From contig NZ_CP022989.1 in assembly GCF_002278075.1 (NCBI RefSeq), forward strand, positions 4,216,001 to 4,280,000: a stretch of DNA of 64,000 nucleotides, read 5' to 3'. Shown here one piece after another: positions 44,951-54,447 of this stretch. A program made the position numbers and the translations under genes. The notes under the pieces are model-generated. The model did no database searches and was not told the DNA's origin. It saw only the letters and a list, made by a program, of their open reading frames with translations. The number at the start of each line of letters is the position of its first letter. Within the stretch, counting starts at the first letter, position 1. This DNA comes from Paraburkholderia aromaticivorans (GTDB lineage Bacteria > Pseudomonadota > Gammaproteobacteria > Burkholderiales > Burkholderiaceae).

Positions 44951-45009
44951 CCGGCAGCGTTTCCCGCCAGCATGGCGGGCAGCGCTGCAGCGTGACCCGC
45001 GGCTGCCGG
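44951..45009 (+). promoter_or_regulatory. Structured leader ahead of tal
   Basis: CCGGCAGC (44951-44958) can pair with GCTGCCGG (45002-45009), enclosing a second hairpin CCCGCC-AGCAT-GGCGGG (44963-44979). TAGAAT at 44940-44945 could be the -10 box. The structure would sit at the start of the tal mRNA, 78 bases before the ATG. Confidence 0.4.
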
Positions 45010-45086
45010 ACCTGATTTGTCTGTCAGGCCGGCGGCAATCTCATTTCTCCTGAACCACGGCGCACGCGCGCCCTGAAGGCCCGAAC

Positions 45087-46040
45087 ATGACAACCGCACT
45101 CGATCAACTCAAGCAGTACACCACCGTCGTGGCCGACACCGGCGACTTCCAGCAGCTTGCCCAGTACAAGCCGCAAGACGCCACCACCAATCCGTCGCTG
45201 ATTCTGAAAGCGGTGCAGAAAGACGACTATAAGCCGTTGCTCGAAAAGACCGTCAAGGCGCATGCGTCGAAGCCGGTCGGCGCGATCATCGACCAGTTGC
45301 TGATCGCCTTCGGCACCGAGATTCTCAAGATCATTCCGGGCCGTGTGTCGACCGAAGTCGACGCGCGCCTGTCGTTCGACACGGAAGGCTCGATCGCCAA
45401 GGGCCGCGAACTGATCGCGCTGTATAAGGAACACGGCATTGGCCGCGAACGCGTGCTGATCAAGCTCGCCTCCACGTGGGAAGGCATTCGCGCGGCTGAA
45501 GTGCTGCAAAAGGAAGGCATTCACTGCAACATGACGCTGCTGTTCTCGCTCGCCCAGGCCGCCGCCTGCGCCGAAGCGGGCGCGCAGTTGATCTCGCCGT
45601 TCGTCGGCCGGATTTACGACTGGTACAAAAAGAACGCCGGCAGCGCGTGGGACGAAGCGAAAGACGGCGGCGCCAACGACCCGGGCGTCAAATCCGTGCG
45701 CCGCATCTATGCGTACTACAAGAAGTTCGGCTACAAGACCGAGGTGATGGGCGCGAGCTTCCGCACGCCGGGTCAGATTCTGGAACTGGCCGGCTGCGAT
45801 CTGCTGACCATCAGCCCGGATCTACTGCAAAAGCTGCATGACAGCACCGAGAAGGTGGAGCGCAAGCTGTCGCCGGATATCGCCAAAGAGGCGGATATCG
45901 AGCGCGTGCCGGTCGACGAATCGTCGTTCCGTTTCCTCGTCAACGACGAAGCGATGGCAACCGAAAAACTCGCCGAAGGTATCCGCGCGTTCGCCGCGGA
46001 CGCGGTCAAGCTGGAAAAGCTGATCGAAGCGCTGCGTTAA
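45087..46040 (+). CDS. tal: Transaldolase
   Basis: The 317-residue protein has the same length as E. coli TalB and the family's signatures: [10 protein letters not shown] near the start, the Schiff-base Lys126 in [17 protein letters not shown], and [23 protein letters not shown]. It moves a three-carbon unit between sugar phosphates in the pentose phosphate pathway. AAGG lies 8 bases before the ATG. The gene stands alone, preceded by a structured leader and followed by a hairpin. Confidence 0.97.
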   Translation: MTTALDQLKQYTTVVADTGDFQQLAQYKPQDATTNPSLILKAVQKDDYKPLLEKTVKAHASKPVGAIIDQLLIAFGTEILKIIPGRVSTEVDARLSFDTEGSIAKGRELIALYKEHGIGRERVLIKLASTWEGIRAAEVLQKEGIHCNMTLLFSLAQAAACAEAGAQLISPFVGRIYDWYKKNAGSAWDEAKDGGANDPGVKSVRRIYAYYKKFGYKTEVMGASFRTPGQILELAGCDLLTISPDLLQKLHDSTEKVERKLSPDIAKEADIERVPVDESSFRFLVNDEAMATEKLAEGIRAFAADAVKLEKLIEALR

Positions 46041-46078
46041 GCCTCGCACGCGCCGCGCACCGCCGGCGCTCGACACCC

Positions 46079-46108
46079 GCGGCCCTGGATCTCACGGTTC
46101 AGGGCCGC
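46079..46108 (+). terminator. Possible terminator after tal
   Basis: GCGGCCCTG (46079-46087) and CAGGGCCGC (46100-46108) form a 9-bp stem with a 12-base loop. Only a weak GTTTA follows, so efficiency is uncertain. Confidence 0.5.
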
Positions 46109-46288
46109 GCGGCGTTTATCGGCGGCGTTCGAAAGGACTGCATCTCACAGCAGGAAACTCTCGCCGTCTCTACGACATATAGTCACAATTGCCTCCGGGC
46201 GGGCGCCTACAATCGTCTTCACGAGCGCTCTCCCGCTGGCCTTCTCGGGAGATACCGGCGCCGCTGACCTCTATTCCGGGAGACGATC

Positions 46289-46705
46289 ATGCAGGTTCAA
46301 CCCTATGTTTTTTTCAACGGGCGTTGCGAAGAAGCGCTCGAGTACTACTGCGCGAAGCTCGGCGCGCAGGTGACTTTCAAGATGCGCTACAAGGAGGCGC
46401 CGCCGGATCCGCAAAACCAGCCGCGCCCCGGCCTCGAAGAAAAAATCATGCACGCCAACGTGCGCATGGGTTCGACCGACTGGATGGCCTCCGACGGCCA
46501 TTGCGATCCCGCCGCCGGCCCGATGACCGGCTTCAGCCTCTCGCTGACAGCCGACGACCCGGCCTCCGCTGAAAAGTACTTCCATGCACTCGCCGATGGC
46601 GGCCAGGTGGTGATGCCGTTTCAGCCGACCTTCTGGAGCAAGGGTTTCGGGATGGTGGTGGACCGCTTCGGCCTCATGTGGATGGTGACGTTGCCGGAAG
46701 GTTGA
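46289..46705 (+). CDS. VOC-family protein, PhnB-like
   Basis: The 138-residue protein starts MQVQPYVFFNGRCEEALEYY after GGGAGA. It has the PhnB-type VOC layout: FNGRCEEALEYYCAKLGAQV, IMHANVRMGSTDWMASDG, and FWSKGFGMVVDRFGLMWMVTLPEG. The fold binds a metal in some members and serves in glyoxalase, dioxygenase or resistance proteins; PhnB itself has no clear activity. No phosphonate genes are near. Confidence 0.9.
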   Translation: MQVQPYVFFNGRCEEALEYYCAKLGAQVTFKMRYKEAPPDPQNQPRPGLEEKIMHANVRMGSTDWMASDGHCDPAAGPMTGFSLSLTADDPASAEKYFHALADGGQVVMPFQPTFWSKGFGMVVDRFGLMWMVTLPEG

Positions 46706-46820
46706 GCGTGTCGGGGCGTCGGGCGCGCTCGCGGAGCGCGGTTGGTCGTGGCTGGCGCGGTTCATCGCGCGTAGTGCGGTTCATCGCACCCGGCGTGGCC
46801 GCCTCGCCAGTTCCACCCGC

Positions 46821-47945
46821 CTAAGCCTTGGCCGACATCCGCGAAGTCCGTTCAATGTTCCAGTTCGGCTCGGTTTCCAGCAGCTGCTCGCGCAGCCGGT
46901 CAACCTGTTCGGCAAGCCGTTGTCCGAGCCAATACGGCCCCTGAAATTCGGCCGGCAGTCTGAGCGCCGCGTCGCCGTGCCGCTGCGCGAGCGGCGACGC
47001 GGCGGGAATGCCGAAGTGCGTCGCCCGGCCAAAGCGCAGGCCACGCGCCGTTGCGAGCAGAATCGCGCGCACGGCGCTTACCTCGGCGCCGCATTGCATC
47101 GCATACGCGGCACGCGCTGCGGCGTCGGCGTGCATCAGTGGGCCGGTGGCCAGCAACTCCAGCGAACTGAGCACCGAGCGGTGCAGCCGCTGAATCTCTT
47201 CGAGCTTCGCTTGCGGCACATCGATTTCCTTCGCGACCGAAGGCATCAGCGAACGCAATTGCACGAGCCGCTTGTTGATGGCAAGAAAGCGCTTGACCTG
47301 CTCTTCCTCGCTGATCGTCTCGCCTTCCAGCAGCCGCGTGTAGATGCGCGCGCATTCGCGCAGATTGGCCGCGATGCCGTAGCGCCATGAATAGGTGGCA
47401 TGCAACGGCAGCGCAAATGAAAACGCCAACGCGATCACAATGCCGATCAACACGTTCAGCGTGCGCCACAGGCCGACATCGATCAGGTTGTCGCCGTGAC
47501 CCGCGACGATACACATGGTGATCGCCGTCAACAGCCCGATATAACCCGACGAGCCGATCGCAAACCACGCGCAGATGCCCGCGACGATCGACATCAGCAC
47601 ATAGGTGAGCGGCAGCGAGCCGGTCAGGTTTTGCAGGAGAATCAGCGCGAGCCCTATCGTCGCCCCGAGCAGCGTGCCCGCCGCGCGCTCGGTCGCCTTC
47701 TTGCGGATGTTGCCGTGATGCTGCAAGCCGCCGATCACCACCAGCAGCGTCACCGAAGACCAGATGCCATGCGGAATATCGATCCCGGTAGTCGCCAGAA
47801 TCGAAACCAGCATGGCGACCCCGACGCGCAGACTGTGCAGCACCTTGGCGTGGCGATAGCGGTAGTAAGGCGAGGTCACCGCGCGAACCATCCGGCTGAG
47901 CGCCGAGCGGCGCGGAATCAGGGTGTGGGAATGGGCAGAAGCCAT
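46821..47945 (-). CDS. FUSC-family inner-membrane transporter
   Basis: The 374-residue protein begins MASAHSHTLIPRRSAL. Residues 40-190 hold about six membrane segments including VGVAMLVSILATTGIDIPHGIWSSVTLLVVIGG, and the FUSC-type RAAGTLLGATIGL. The rest is a helical cytoplasmic half with LEEIQRLHRSVLSSLELLATGP. FUSC proteins export aromatic acids or fusaric acid, or carry out unknown exchanges; the single set of segments suggests a dimer. The start lacks a good ribosome binding site and a later ATG (VRAVTSPYY) is possible. Confidence 0.85.
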   Translation of the reverse strand: MASAHSHTLIPRRSALSRMVRAVTSPYYRYRHAKVLHSLRVGVAMLVSILATTGIDIPHGIWSSVTLLVVIGGLQHHGNIRKKATERAAGTLLGATIGLALILLQNLTGSLPLTYVLMSIVAGICAWFAIGSSGYIGLLTAITMCIVAGHGDNLIDVGLWRTLNVLIGIVIALAFSFALPLHATYSWRYGIAANLRECARIYTRLLEGETISEEEQVKRFLAINKRLVQLRSLMPSVAKEIDVPQAKLEEIQRLHRSVLSSLELLATGPLMHADAAARAAYAMQCGAEVSAVRAILLATARGLRFGRATHFGIPAASPLAQRHGDAALRLPAEFQGPYWLGQRLAEQVDRLREQLLETEPNWNIERTSRMSAKA

Positions 47946-48021
47946 TGGCGGCGCGCTCGACGCGGTAAAGGACGGTTCCGCTATCCTGCCCTGGAGTGCC
48001 CTATCAACACAAACGTCCGCA

Positions 48022-48055
48022 AAACAAAACGCCCGCAAACTCTCGTCTGCGGGCG
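48022..48055 (-). terminator. Intrinsic terminator after the symporter operon
   Basis: On the minus strand CGCCCGCA and TGCGGGCG (48055-48048 and 48037-48030) form an 8-bp stem with a 10-base loop followed by TTTTGTTTT, about 55 bases after the symporter stop. Confidence 0.85.
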
Positions 48056-48109
48056 CTGCGGTTTCACGCTCCCGATCCCGTAACGCGGGACGAGGCAAAG
48101 CGGGCGTAC

Positions 48110-49660
48110 TCAGCTTTCGACCACGTCCAGATAGTCTTCCGGACGCGTGCGGTCTTCCGCGCGCTGCATCCCGGCCGCGCGCACCACCAGGCTCACCACC
48201 ACCGCCACCACCAGATTCACGATCAGCGACCACACCGCCGCGTAGCCGGGAATCGCCATGCCGAACAGGTGGATCGTGAAGATCGAGCTGGACAGCTTCA
48301 GCGAAATCGCCATCCACGTGCCGGTTGCGATACCGACCGCCCAGCCGATCAGCAGGCCGCGGTAGTCGAGCACGCGGGTGTACAGACCCAGCACGATGGC
48401 CGGCAGCGTCTGGATGATCCAGATACCGCCGAGCAGCTGCAACTGGATCGCGTACGTGAGCGGCAGGCCGAGAATGAACGCCACCGCGCCGACCTTGACG
48501 ATCAGCGAGACCAGCTTCGCGACATTGGTCTCCTGCTCATGCGTCATGTTGCGGTTGACGAACTCCTTGTGGATGTTGCGCGTGTACAGATTCGCGGCCG
48601 CGATCGACATGATCGCCGCCGGCACCAGCGCGCCGATGCCGATCGCCGCGAATGCGACGCCCACGAACCACGACGGGAAGAAGTGCAGGAACAGCGCCGG
48701 CACCGCGAAGTTCGGACCGAACGCCTTGAAGTACGGCGCGAATTCCGGCATGTCCTTCACACCCGCGGCCAAAGCCATGAAGCCGAGCAGCGCGAGCAGG
48801 CCGAGCACCAGCGAGTAAGCCGGCAGCATCGCCATGTTGCGGCGGATGGTGTTACCCGACTTCGACGACAGCACCGCCGTGATCGAGTGCGGATACAGGA
48901 ACAGCGCGAGCGCCGAGCCCACCGCGAGCGTCGCGTACGCACTGTAGCCGTTCAGGCTCGAGACGTCCGGCGCCTTCAGCAGCAGCTTGGCCGGCGGCAC
49001 GACGCTGAAGATGTGGCCGAAGCCGCCCAGTTGCGGCGGAATCACGATGACCGCGGCGAAGATGGTGATGTAGATCAGAATGTCCTTCACCACCGCGATC
49101 ATGGCCGGCGCGCGCAGACCGGACGTGTACGTGTACGCCGCGAGGATCGCGAACGCGATGATGAGCGGCAGATCGCCGACGAAGCCCTTGGTGTCGAAAC
49201 CGAGCGCGCCGATCACCACTTCGATACCCACGAGCTGCAGCGCGATATACGGCATGGTGGCGACGATGCCGGTCACGGCGATCGCCAAAGCGAGCATGCG
49301 GCTGCCATAGCGTGCCGAAACGAAGTCCGCCGATGTCACGTAGCCCTGACGTTTGGCGATGCTCCACAATTTCGGGAACACGACGAACGCGAACGGATAG
49401 ATCAGGATCGTGTACGGCAGCGCGAAGAAACCGGTCGCACCCGCACCGAACACCAGCGCCGGCACGGCGATGAAGGTGTACGCCGTGTACAGGTCGCCGC
49501 CCAGCAGGAACCAAGTGACGATGGTGCCGAAGCGGCGGCCACCGAGACCCCACTCTTCCAGATGCGCGAGATCGCCGCGCCGCCAGTGGGCCGCGATAAA
49601 GCCGAGAATCGTGACGCCGACGAAGAACAGAACGAAGACGAAAGTTGCTGTGGCGTTCAT
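48110..49660 (-). CDS. Sodium:solute symporter family protein
   Basis: The 516-residue protein has about 13 membrane segments. It begins MNATATFVFVLFFVGVTILGF and carries SSS-type features such as GGRRFGTIVTWFLLGGDLYTAYTFIAVPALV, TSADFVSARYG and AIGIGALVPAAIMSIAAANLYTRNI. Members import monocarboxylates, pantothenate, proline or similar solutes with sodium; the substrate cannot be fixed. The start shares a base with the stop of the DUF3311 gene (TAATG), so translation is coupled. Confidence 0.92.
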   Translation of the reverse strand: MNATATFVFVLFFVGVTILGFIAAHWRRGDLAHLEEWGLGGRRFGTIVTWFLLGGDLYTAYTFIAVPALVFGAGATGFFALPYTILIYPFAFVVFPKLWSIAKRQGYVTSADFVSARYGSRMLALAIAVTGIVATMPYIALQLVGIEVVIGALGFDTKGFVGDLPLIIAFAILAAYTYTSGLRAPAMIAVVKDILIYITIFAAVIVIPPQLGGFGHIFSVVPPAKLLLKAPDVSSLNGYSAYATLAVGSALALFLYPHSITAVLSSKSGNTIRRNMAMLPAYSLVLGLLALLGFMALAAGVKDMPEFAPYFKAFGPNFAVPALFLHFFPSWFVGVAFAAIGIGALVPAAIMSIAAANLYTRNIHKEFVNRNMTHEQETNVAKLVSLIVKVGAVAFILGLPLTYAIQLQLLGGIWIIQTLPAIVLGLYTRVLDYRGLLIGWAVGIATGTWMAISLKLSSSIFTIHLFGMAIPGYAAVWSLIVNLVVAVVVSLVVRAAGMQRAEDRTRPEDYLDVVES

Positions 49661-49899
49661 TATCGTGCGCCCCCTTGCGGACGGCCATTGGAGCGCGTCT
49701 TGGTCTTGAAGTACACGAGCGCCGTGATGATCGCGCTGATCAGCACCCACAGGAGCTGATACCAGTAGAAAAACGGAAAGTCGAACAGCACCGGTTCGAC
49801 CTTGTTATATGACGGCACCCAGATCATCGCGATCCAGGGCAACAGCAGCAACCAGAGCCAGTGCTTGCTGGCTTTGTTCGCGTCGGCGTCGTGAGCCAT
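49660..49899 (-). CDS. DUF3311 small membrane subunit of the symporter
   Basis: The 79-residue protein has two membrane helices (WLWLLLLPWIAMIWVPSY and YQLLWVLISAIITALVYF) joined by NKVEPVLFDFPFFYWY, the DUF3311 signature. AGGAGA precedes the ATG. Such proteins are regularly encoded just before a sodium:solute symporter and are thought to be its small partner. The one-base overlap with the symporter supports this. Confidence 0.92.
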   Translation of the reverse strand: MAHDADANKASKHWLWLLLLPWIAMIWVPSYNKVEPVLFDFPFFYWYQLLWVLISAIITALVYFKTKTRSNGRPQGGAR

Positions 49900-50326
49900 G
49901 ACGTCTCCTCTTCCCTATTATTGAATTGTTGGCCCGTGTTTGACGGGTGGTGGATCCCGCAGCGAGGGGTCGCCTCGCGAATGCCCACGGGCGCCCCGAA
50001 AGCCTCGAAAGAGTATAGGAGCCGCGAACACGCGGTCAAGCAGGGACGACCCCAGCACGGCCGTGCTTTCAGGGCCGGCGCGATGATGCCCGAATGGACA
50101 GGTTCGACGCGGCGGGTCAGGGCACGTGAGAGGCCACGCTGCCTGGGTCTGACAGGCGGGCCCGCGCCGCAGGGACGCGGACCGGCTGTTCAATGCGCGA
50201 TGGATGGCGGCGCGGGCAACCGTCGCGTGGGCGCAACGGCGAAGTGAGCGGCAGCGAGGCTAACGAGCCCGTGCGCTGCCTCGGGCCGGACCGGCTTGCG
50301 CGAGCCCGACCGCTTTGGCGCGGCGT
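49900..50326. other. 427-bp spacer upstream of the symporter operon
   Basis: No gene with a family pattern or ribosome binding site is seen on either strand. It holds the symporter operon promoter (not identified) on the left and the 3' end region of the SpeE-like gene on the right. Several short GC inverted repeats occur; none has a U-run. Confidence 0.5.
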
Positions 50327-51268
50327 TCAGATCGAGAACGAGGCGCCGGTCTGTCCGGTCGATTCCTGCAAGCCCTTGATCCACTTGCGCGCGGGCAGAC
50401 CGAGGTCGGCTTCGATCAGCTTCGCGCGCGTTTGCAGCGCCGTGAACGGCACCTCGAGCGGCGGCCCCGAAAACGCGATCGCGATGCGGTTGCCGTCGTG
50501 CACTTCCGGCAGCGCGACCACGCGGCCGTCGAAGGCTTCGTTCAACCGCTTCATGTTGCGCACGAAGCTCGGATGATCGCCGAACAGGTTCACCGTCACC
50601 ACGCCCGCGTCGGTCAGACACGCGCGTGCCGCACGGTAGAAGCCGACGCTGTCGAGCACCGGGCCGCGCGCGGTCGCGTCGTAGACGTCGATCTGCAGCG
50701 CGCCGATCGTGCCGTGGTTGGCGCGATCGTTGACGAAGTCCCATGCATCGGTTTCGTGCACGGTCAGACGCGCGTCGTCGTGCGGCAGTTCGAACATCGT
50801 GCGCGCAGCCACCACGACCGCCGGGTTCACTTCCACCGCCTCGACCTTCGCGCGCTTCAGGAAGCGGTGCGCGAACTTGGTCAGCGCCGCCGCGCCCAGA
50901 CCGAGCTGGACGATACGCCTGGGCGTTTCGATGAAAAGCAGCCACGCCATCATCTGCTGCGCGTATTCGAGTTCGATGTGATCCGGCTTGCGCAGACGCA
51001 TCGCGCCTTGCACCCACTCCGTGCCGAAGTGCAGAAAACGCACGCCGCCCTCTTCCGAGAACGTCACCGGGGCGAAACGGGGCTTGCGCGGCGCTTCGAT
51101 TTGCGGCGCGTCGTGCAGATCTTCGTCGTGCGAAGCGTGCGAGGCGCGCTTCTTGCCGCGCAGGATCTTCTGTTCTTTCTGCTTTTGGGGACGACCGCCG
51201 GCGGCGTCAGCGTCACGGTTGCGGAAGGCACGCGCTTCAGCGGAAGCGCGCTTGATCAATTTCGTCAT
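50327..51268 (-). CDS. Spermidine synthase-like (SpeE-fold) protein
   Basis: The 313-residue protein has a basic, probably disordered first 60 residues (GGRPQKQKEQKILRGKKR). Then comes the Rossmann domain: EEGGVRFLHFGTEWVQGAMR, the nucleotide loop RRIVQLGLGAAALTKFAHRF, VEAVEVNPAVVVAAR, TDAWDFV and LQIDVYDATARGP. This matches orphan polyamine-synthase-like proteins, but the usual GGGDG loop is altered (GLGAAA), so the aminopropyl donor chemistry may be lost. The ATG overlaps the stop of the glycosylase gene by four bases (ATGA). Confidence 0.85.
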   Translation of the reverse strand: MTKLIKRASAEARAFRNRDADAAGGRPQKQKEQKILRGKKRASHASHDEDLHDAPQIEAPRKPRFAPVTFSEEGGVRFLHFGTEWVQGAMRLRKPDHIELEYAQQMMAWLLFIETPRRIVQLGLGAAALTKFAHRFLKRAKVEAVEVNPAVVVAARTMFELPHDDARLTVHETDAWDFVNDRANHGTIGALQIDVYDATARGPVLDSVGFYRAARACLTDAGVVTVNLFGDHPSFVRNMKRLNEAFDGRVVALPEVHDGNRIAIAFSGPPLEVPFTALQTRAKLIEADLGLPARKWIKGLQESTGQTGASFSI

Positions 51269-51738
51269 GTAAGGATGTCGCGCCAAAGACGCAATTTTTG
51301 GTCGAACGAGAGCATAGCATTCGCCGGACTCGACGAAGGCAATACCAGGGTGGTGTAGCCCGCCGCGCCGATCACCGGCGCGAAGCGGCCCGCCGTCTTG
51401 CCGTTGAAGCAGACTTTCGCGAGCTTCGGCGCGTGCTCGCGCAGCGAAGCGAAATCGTTGGGGCTGGCATTGCGGATCGCCGCGTCGAGACTGCCTTCGC
51501 GCGTGCAGGCGGCGAGCACGTCCCACACGCCGATGCCGTGAGCCAGCACGCGCCGCAGACGCTCCTCATAGACGAGTTCGGCGAGCGGTTCGTCGAGCAC
51601 GGTGCCGAGCAGCCGCCAGAACTGGTTGCGCGGATGCGCGTAATACTGCGTCGCGGCCAGCGACGCCTCGCCGGGAAAGCTGCCGAGAATCAGCGTATGC
51701 GTATCCGCGGCGGCGACGGGAGGAAAGCCGCGCAGCAT
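51265..51738 (-). CDS. DNA-deoxyinosine glycosylase (UDG superfamily)
   Basis: The 157-residue protein starts [44 protein letters not shown], which is the hallmark of the hypoxanthine/xanthine DNA glycosylase branch; GSFPG holds the water-positioning loop and LPSSSPANAM is the later DNA-contact loop. It would remove deaminated adenine from DNA. It overlaps the end of ubiC by one base (TGATG) and the SpeE-like gene by four, so all three are translationally coupled. Confidence 0.9.
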   Translation of the reverse strand: MLRGFPPVAAADTHTLILGSFPGEASLAATQYYAHPRNQFWRLLGTVLDEPLAELVYEERLRRVLAHGIGVWDVLAACTREGSLDAAIRNASPNDFASLREHAPKLAKVCFNGKTAGRFAPVIGAAGYTTLVLPSSSPANAMLSFDQKLRLWRDILT

Positions 51739-52421
51739 CAGCGGTGCCGCTCGTCGGACGCGCGCGTGGCGGGATGCGCGCGCGATGCGGTGTGCTCGAG
51801 CGGACGGCCGTGTTCGCGCATGCGCGGATGCGCCAGCCACGCGTCCGACCGGCCGGCGTGGGACACGCTCGCCAGATGCGCCCATAGCGCCGGCAGCATG
51901 CATTCGGTCACCATCAACGGCGCGCCATGGCGCTCGAACACCGAGCGGCGCGCCACCAGCGCGTGCGGCGGCTGAGCGTCGACAGCGCGCGCCGCGAGGC
52001 GATACAGCGGATGCCGCGCGCTCAGCCTGCGGCTCACCAGCGACGAACGCGCCACGCTGCTGTCGCTATACAGCAGTTCGGCCAGCGGCCGCGTGCGCAA
52101 GCGCCGCATGGCCTGCCACACGCCGGCGCTCGCGGCGAGCGGCGCGACGCTATGCGCCGCCACGAACGGCACGCCGTCGACGGCTAGCACGACCTCGCGC
52201 ACCCAGACCGGCGCACGCGGCGCGAGGCCGAGCGCGGCGCGCTCGTCGGCCCACGGCAGCGCGACGCCTTCACGCGTCACGCGTACAGCGACCGCGCCGA
52301 GCGCACGCAGATGCGCGGTCAGTGAACCACCACGGGTCAGCCAGTCTTTCTGCGCGGCGCTCAGGCCGGGCAATGGAGCGACGCGCCAATGGGCGTCGGC
52401 GGCAACGAAACGGATAGACAT
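51738..52421 (-). CDS. ubiC: Chorismate pyruvate-lyase UbiC
   Basis: The 227-residue protein carries the UbiC core: [30 protein letters not shown] with catalytic Arg75, [13 protein letters not shown] and the acidic [10 protein letters not shown]. It makes 4-hydroxybenzoate from chorismate for ubiquinone. A tail of about 45 residues beyond the usual end (after LPALW) is rich in Arg and His and is not part of the known fold. The start at 52421 lies just 8 bases from a TATAAT box and lacks a ribosome binding site. Confidence 0.92.
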   Translation of the reverse strand: MSIRFVAADAHWRVAPLPGLSAAQKDWLTRGGSLTAHLRALGAVAVRVTREGVALPWADERAALGLAPRAPVWVREVVLAVDGVPFVAAHSVAPLAASAGVWQAMRRLRTRPLAELLYSDSSVARSSLVSRRLSARHPLYRLAARAVDAQPPHALVARRSVFERHGAPLMVTECMLPALWAHLASVSHAGRSDAWLAHPRMREHGRPLEHTASRAHPATRASDERHR

Positions 52422-52429
52422 GGTGTCGG

Positions 52430-52435
52430 ATTATA
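52430..52435 (-). promoter_or_regulatory. Perfect -10 box adjoining the ubiC start
   Basis: TATAAT on the minus strand ends 8 bases before the ubiC ATG, so transcription should begin at about 52423, giving almost no leader. The -35 region is poor. Confidence 0.5.
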
Positions 52436-52575
52436 ACGGCGTGGCCGTCGCACCCTTCCCGCGGCGCACACCCTTTCCTTCAGCCGATTCCGGCGATTAC
52501 GACGCGGGTCATGTAGCACACCGGCTGGAGCCCCGCTTCTGCGCTACCCGGATCGCGTCTGAGCGCTCGCAGGTT

Positions 52576-54399
52576 TCAGGCAGCGACAAACTCGCGCAAT
52601 GCGAGCGCGACTTCGTCGAGCACGGTGCCCCACCGTCCCAACTCACGCTGCCTGAACAGACGCGCCGACGGATACCAAGGACTATCGTCACGCTCGGTCA
52701 TCCAGCGCCAGTCGGTGAACGTGGGCACCAGCACCCAGACCGGCGTGCCGCACGCGCCCGCCAGATGGGCCACCGCGGTGTCCACCGTAATGACCAGATC
52801 GAGCGACTGCACGATCGCGAGCGTATCGGCGAACGTGCCGATCTCCGGCCCGAGCCTGTGCAGGCCGATATCCGCGCGCCAGCCCACCGCCTCGTTGTGG
52901 GCTTCGCCCTTTTGCAGCGAAAACCATCTCACTCCCGTCTGCTCCAGAACCGGCAGCCATTGCTGCAAAGGAACGGAGCGATAACGATCGAGTCCATACG
53001 CCGGATTGCCGGCCCAGACAATGCCAACGCGCTTTCTGAACGGGCCGCACGCGTCGACCGGACCGATTGCGTCGAGGCGGTTCCGCCAACGCTGCATCTG
53101 GGCCGGCGCCGCACGCAGATAGGACGTGGCGAGCGGCAACATCGGCAGAGCCAGTTTCATCGGTTCCGGCATTCTGAGCATCCGGCACCAGTAGTCGTAC
53201 GGTCCGGGCGGCGCGGTGGTCCACGCGGCATGCACACCCGCCGCGAGACGCGCGACTTCGCCCAGCGGAACCTCGACCCAGACATCGACCTGCGCGCCGC
53301 GCCGCTGTAACCAGTCGGCCATGCGCAGGAACTGCAACTGATCGCCAAGCCCCTGCTCGCCGACGAGCAGAAAACGGCAACCCGCCACCGGCTCGCCTTG
53401 CCACTCCGGACAATCGGGCCGAGCCAGATCGCGGTTCTCCGGCAACGCCTCATGCCAACGATATTGCTTCCAGCCGCTTTCAAAATCGCCCGCGCGCAGC
53501 TGCGCGGCGGCGAGATTGAATTGCATCAGCGGATGATCGGGCATCAGCCGCGCGGCTTCGACGGCGTGCGCATGCATGGACGAAAACTCGCCCAGCATGT
53601 TGAACGCAAACGACGCGTTGTGATGCAGCCAGCCGTTGTACGGATCGACACCGATACCGTCGAGGGCGACGCCGATCGCGTCCGTGAAACGCTCCATGCC
53701 ATTCAGCGCATAAGCCAGCTGTTGCAGCGCGCAGGCGTCGGCGGCGAAGCGAGTGCGCAGCTCGGCGAGCGCGCGGTCGATTTCCGCGCCGCGCTGCGCT
53801 TTCGACAGAGCCGCGATCAACTCGAGCGCGTCCGGCAGTTGCGCCGGGTCGAGCCGCCAGGCGCGCAGCCAGTAGTCCGCTGCGTGCTGGTGATGGTCGA
53901 GCTCCGTACTGATTCGCGCGAGCGCGCGCACCGCATGATGCAATGACGGCTCGAGTTCGAGCGCCCGGAGGTAATGTCCGCGTGCCTCGGCGAGCCGCAT
54001 CGAAAGCTTCAGGCAGTCGCCCAGATTGCGATGCAGGCTCGCGGTGCCGCCACCCACGCTGATGGCGCGATGGTAGAACGCTTCGGCTGCGATCAGCTCG
54101 CCGCCCAGCGCGGCGATCAAGCCGCGATGCTCCCAGATATCCGCGCGCTCAGGCGCAATGTGCAATGCCAGATCCAGATACTCGCGCGACCGCTCAGGTC
54201 GATCGATGCGAAAGGACGCGAGGCCGAGTCGGTGGAGCGCGTGGACGTTTCGCGGGTATTCCCCGAGGACTCGCTCGTAGGCGGCAATCGCTTCATGATG
54301 GCGCCCTGCGGCGAAGCAGGCGTCGGCATGCGCGGTGATCGCGCCGACATGGTTGGAGAAGCCGGTGTCAGGTAGTAAATCTGTTTCGTGCATCAACAT
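52576..54399 (-). CDS. TPR protein with GT9/OGT-like glycosyltransferase domain (copy 1)
   Basis: The 607-residue protein has about eight tetratricopeptide repeats (residues 15-330; for example AIAAYERVLGEYPRNVHALHRLGL) followed by a glycosyltransferase-like half with FLLVGEQGLGDQLQFLRMADWL, VGIVWAGNPAYGLDRYRSVPL and LVITVDTAVAHLAGACGTPVWVL. Such proteins modify flagellin, pili or other proteins in some bacteria; the acceptor here is unknown. The start is one of several close ATG/TTG codons (54399 or 54393); ribosome binding site unclear. It lies 48 bases after its paralogue. Confidence 0.88.
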   Translation of the reverse strand: MLMHETDLLPDTGFSNHVGAITAHADACFAAGRHHEAIAAYERVLGEYPRNVHALHRLGLASFRIDRPERSREYLDLALHIAPERADIWEHRGLIAALGGELIAAEAFYHRAISVGGGTASLHRNLGDCLKLSMRLAEARGHYLRALELEPSLHHAVRALARISTELDHHQHAADYWLRAWRLDPAQLPDALELIAALSKAQRGAEIDRALAELRTRFAADACALQQLAYALNGMERFTDAIGVALDGIGVDPYNGWLHHNASFAFNMLGEFSSMHAHAVEAARLMPDHPLMQFNLAAAQLRAGDFESGWKQYRWHEALPENRDLARPDCPEWQGEPVAGCRFLLVGEQGLGDQLQFLRMADWLQRRGAQVDVWVEVPLGEVARLAAGVHAAWTTAPPGPYDYWCRMLRMPEPMKLALPMLPLATSYLRAAPAQMQRWRNRLDAIGPVDACGPFRKRVGIVWAGNPAYGLDRYRSVPLQQWLPVLEQTGVRWFSLQKGEAHNEAVGWRADIGLHRLGPEIGTFADTLAIVQSLDLVITVDTAVAHLAGACGTPVWVLVPTFTDWRWMTERDDSPWYPSARLFRQRELGRWGTVLDEVALALREFVAA

Positions 54400-54447
54400 C
54401 AATCAATCAGTTGCGTGAGTTGCTCGATCTGCAATGGCCCGCGCCGT

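Noticed and set aside
50190..51017. A 275-codon minus-strand frame overlapping the SpeE-like gene
   Set aside because: It is frame-shifted relative to the clear Rossmann-domain protein and rich in Arg and Gly, as expected for a shadow.
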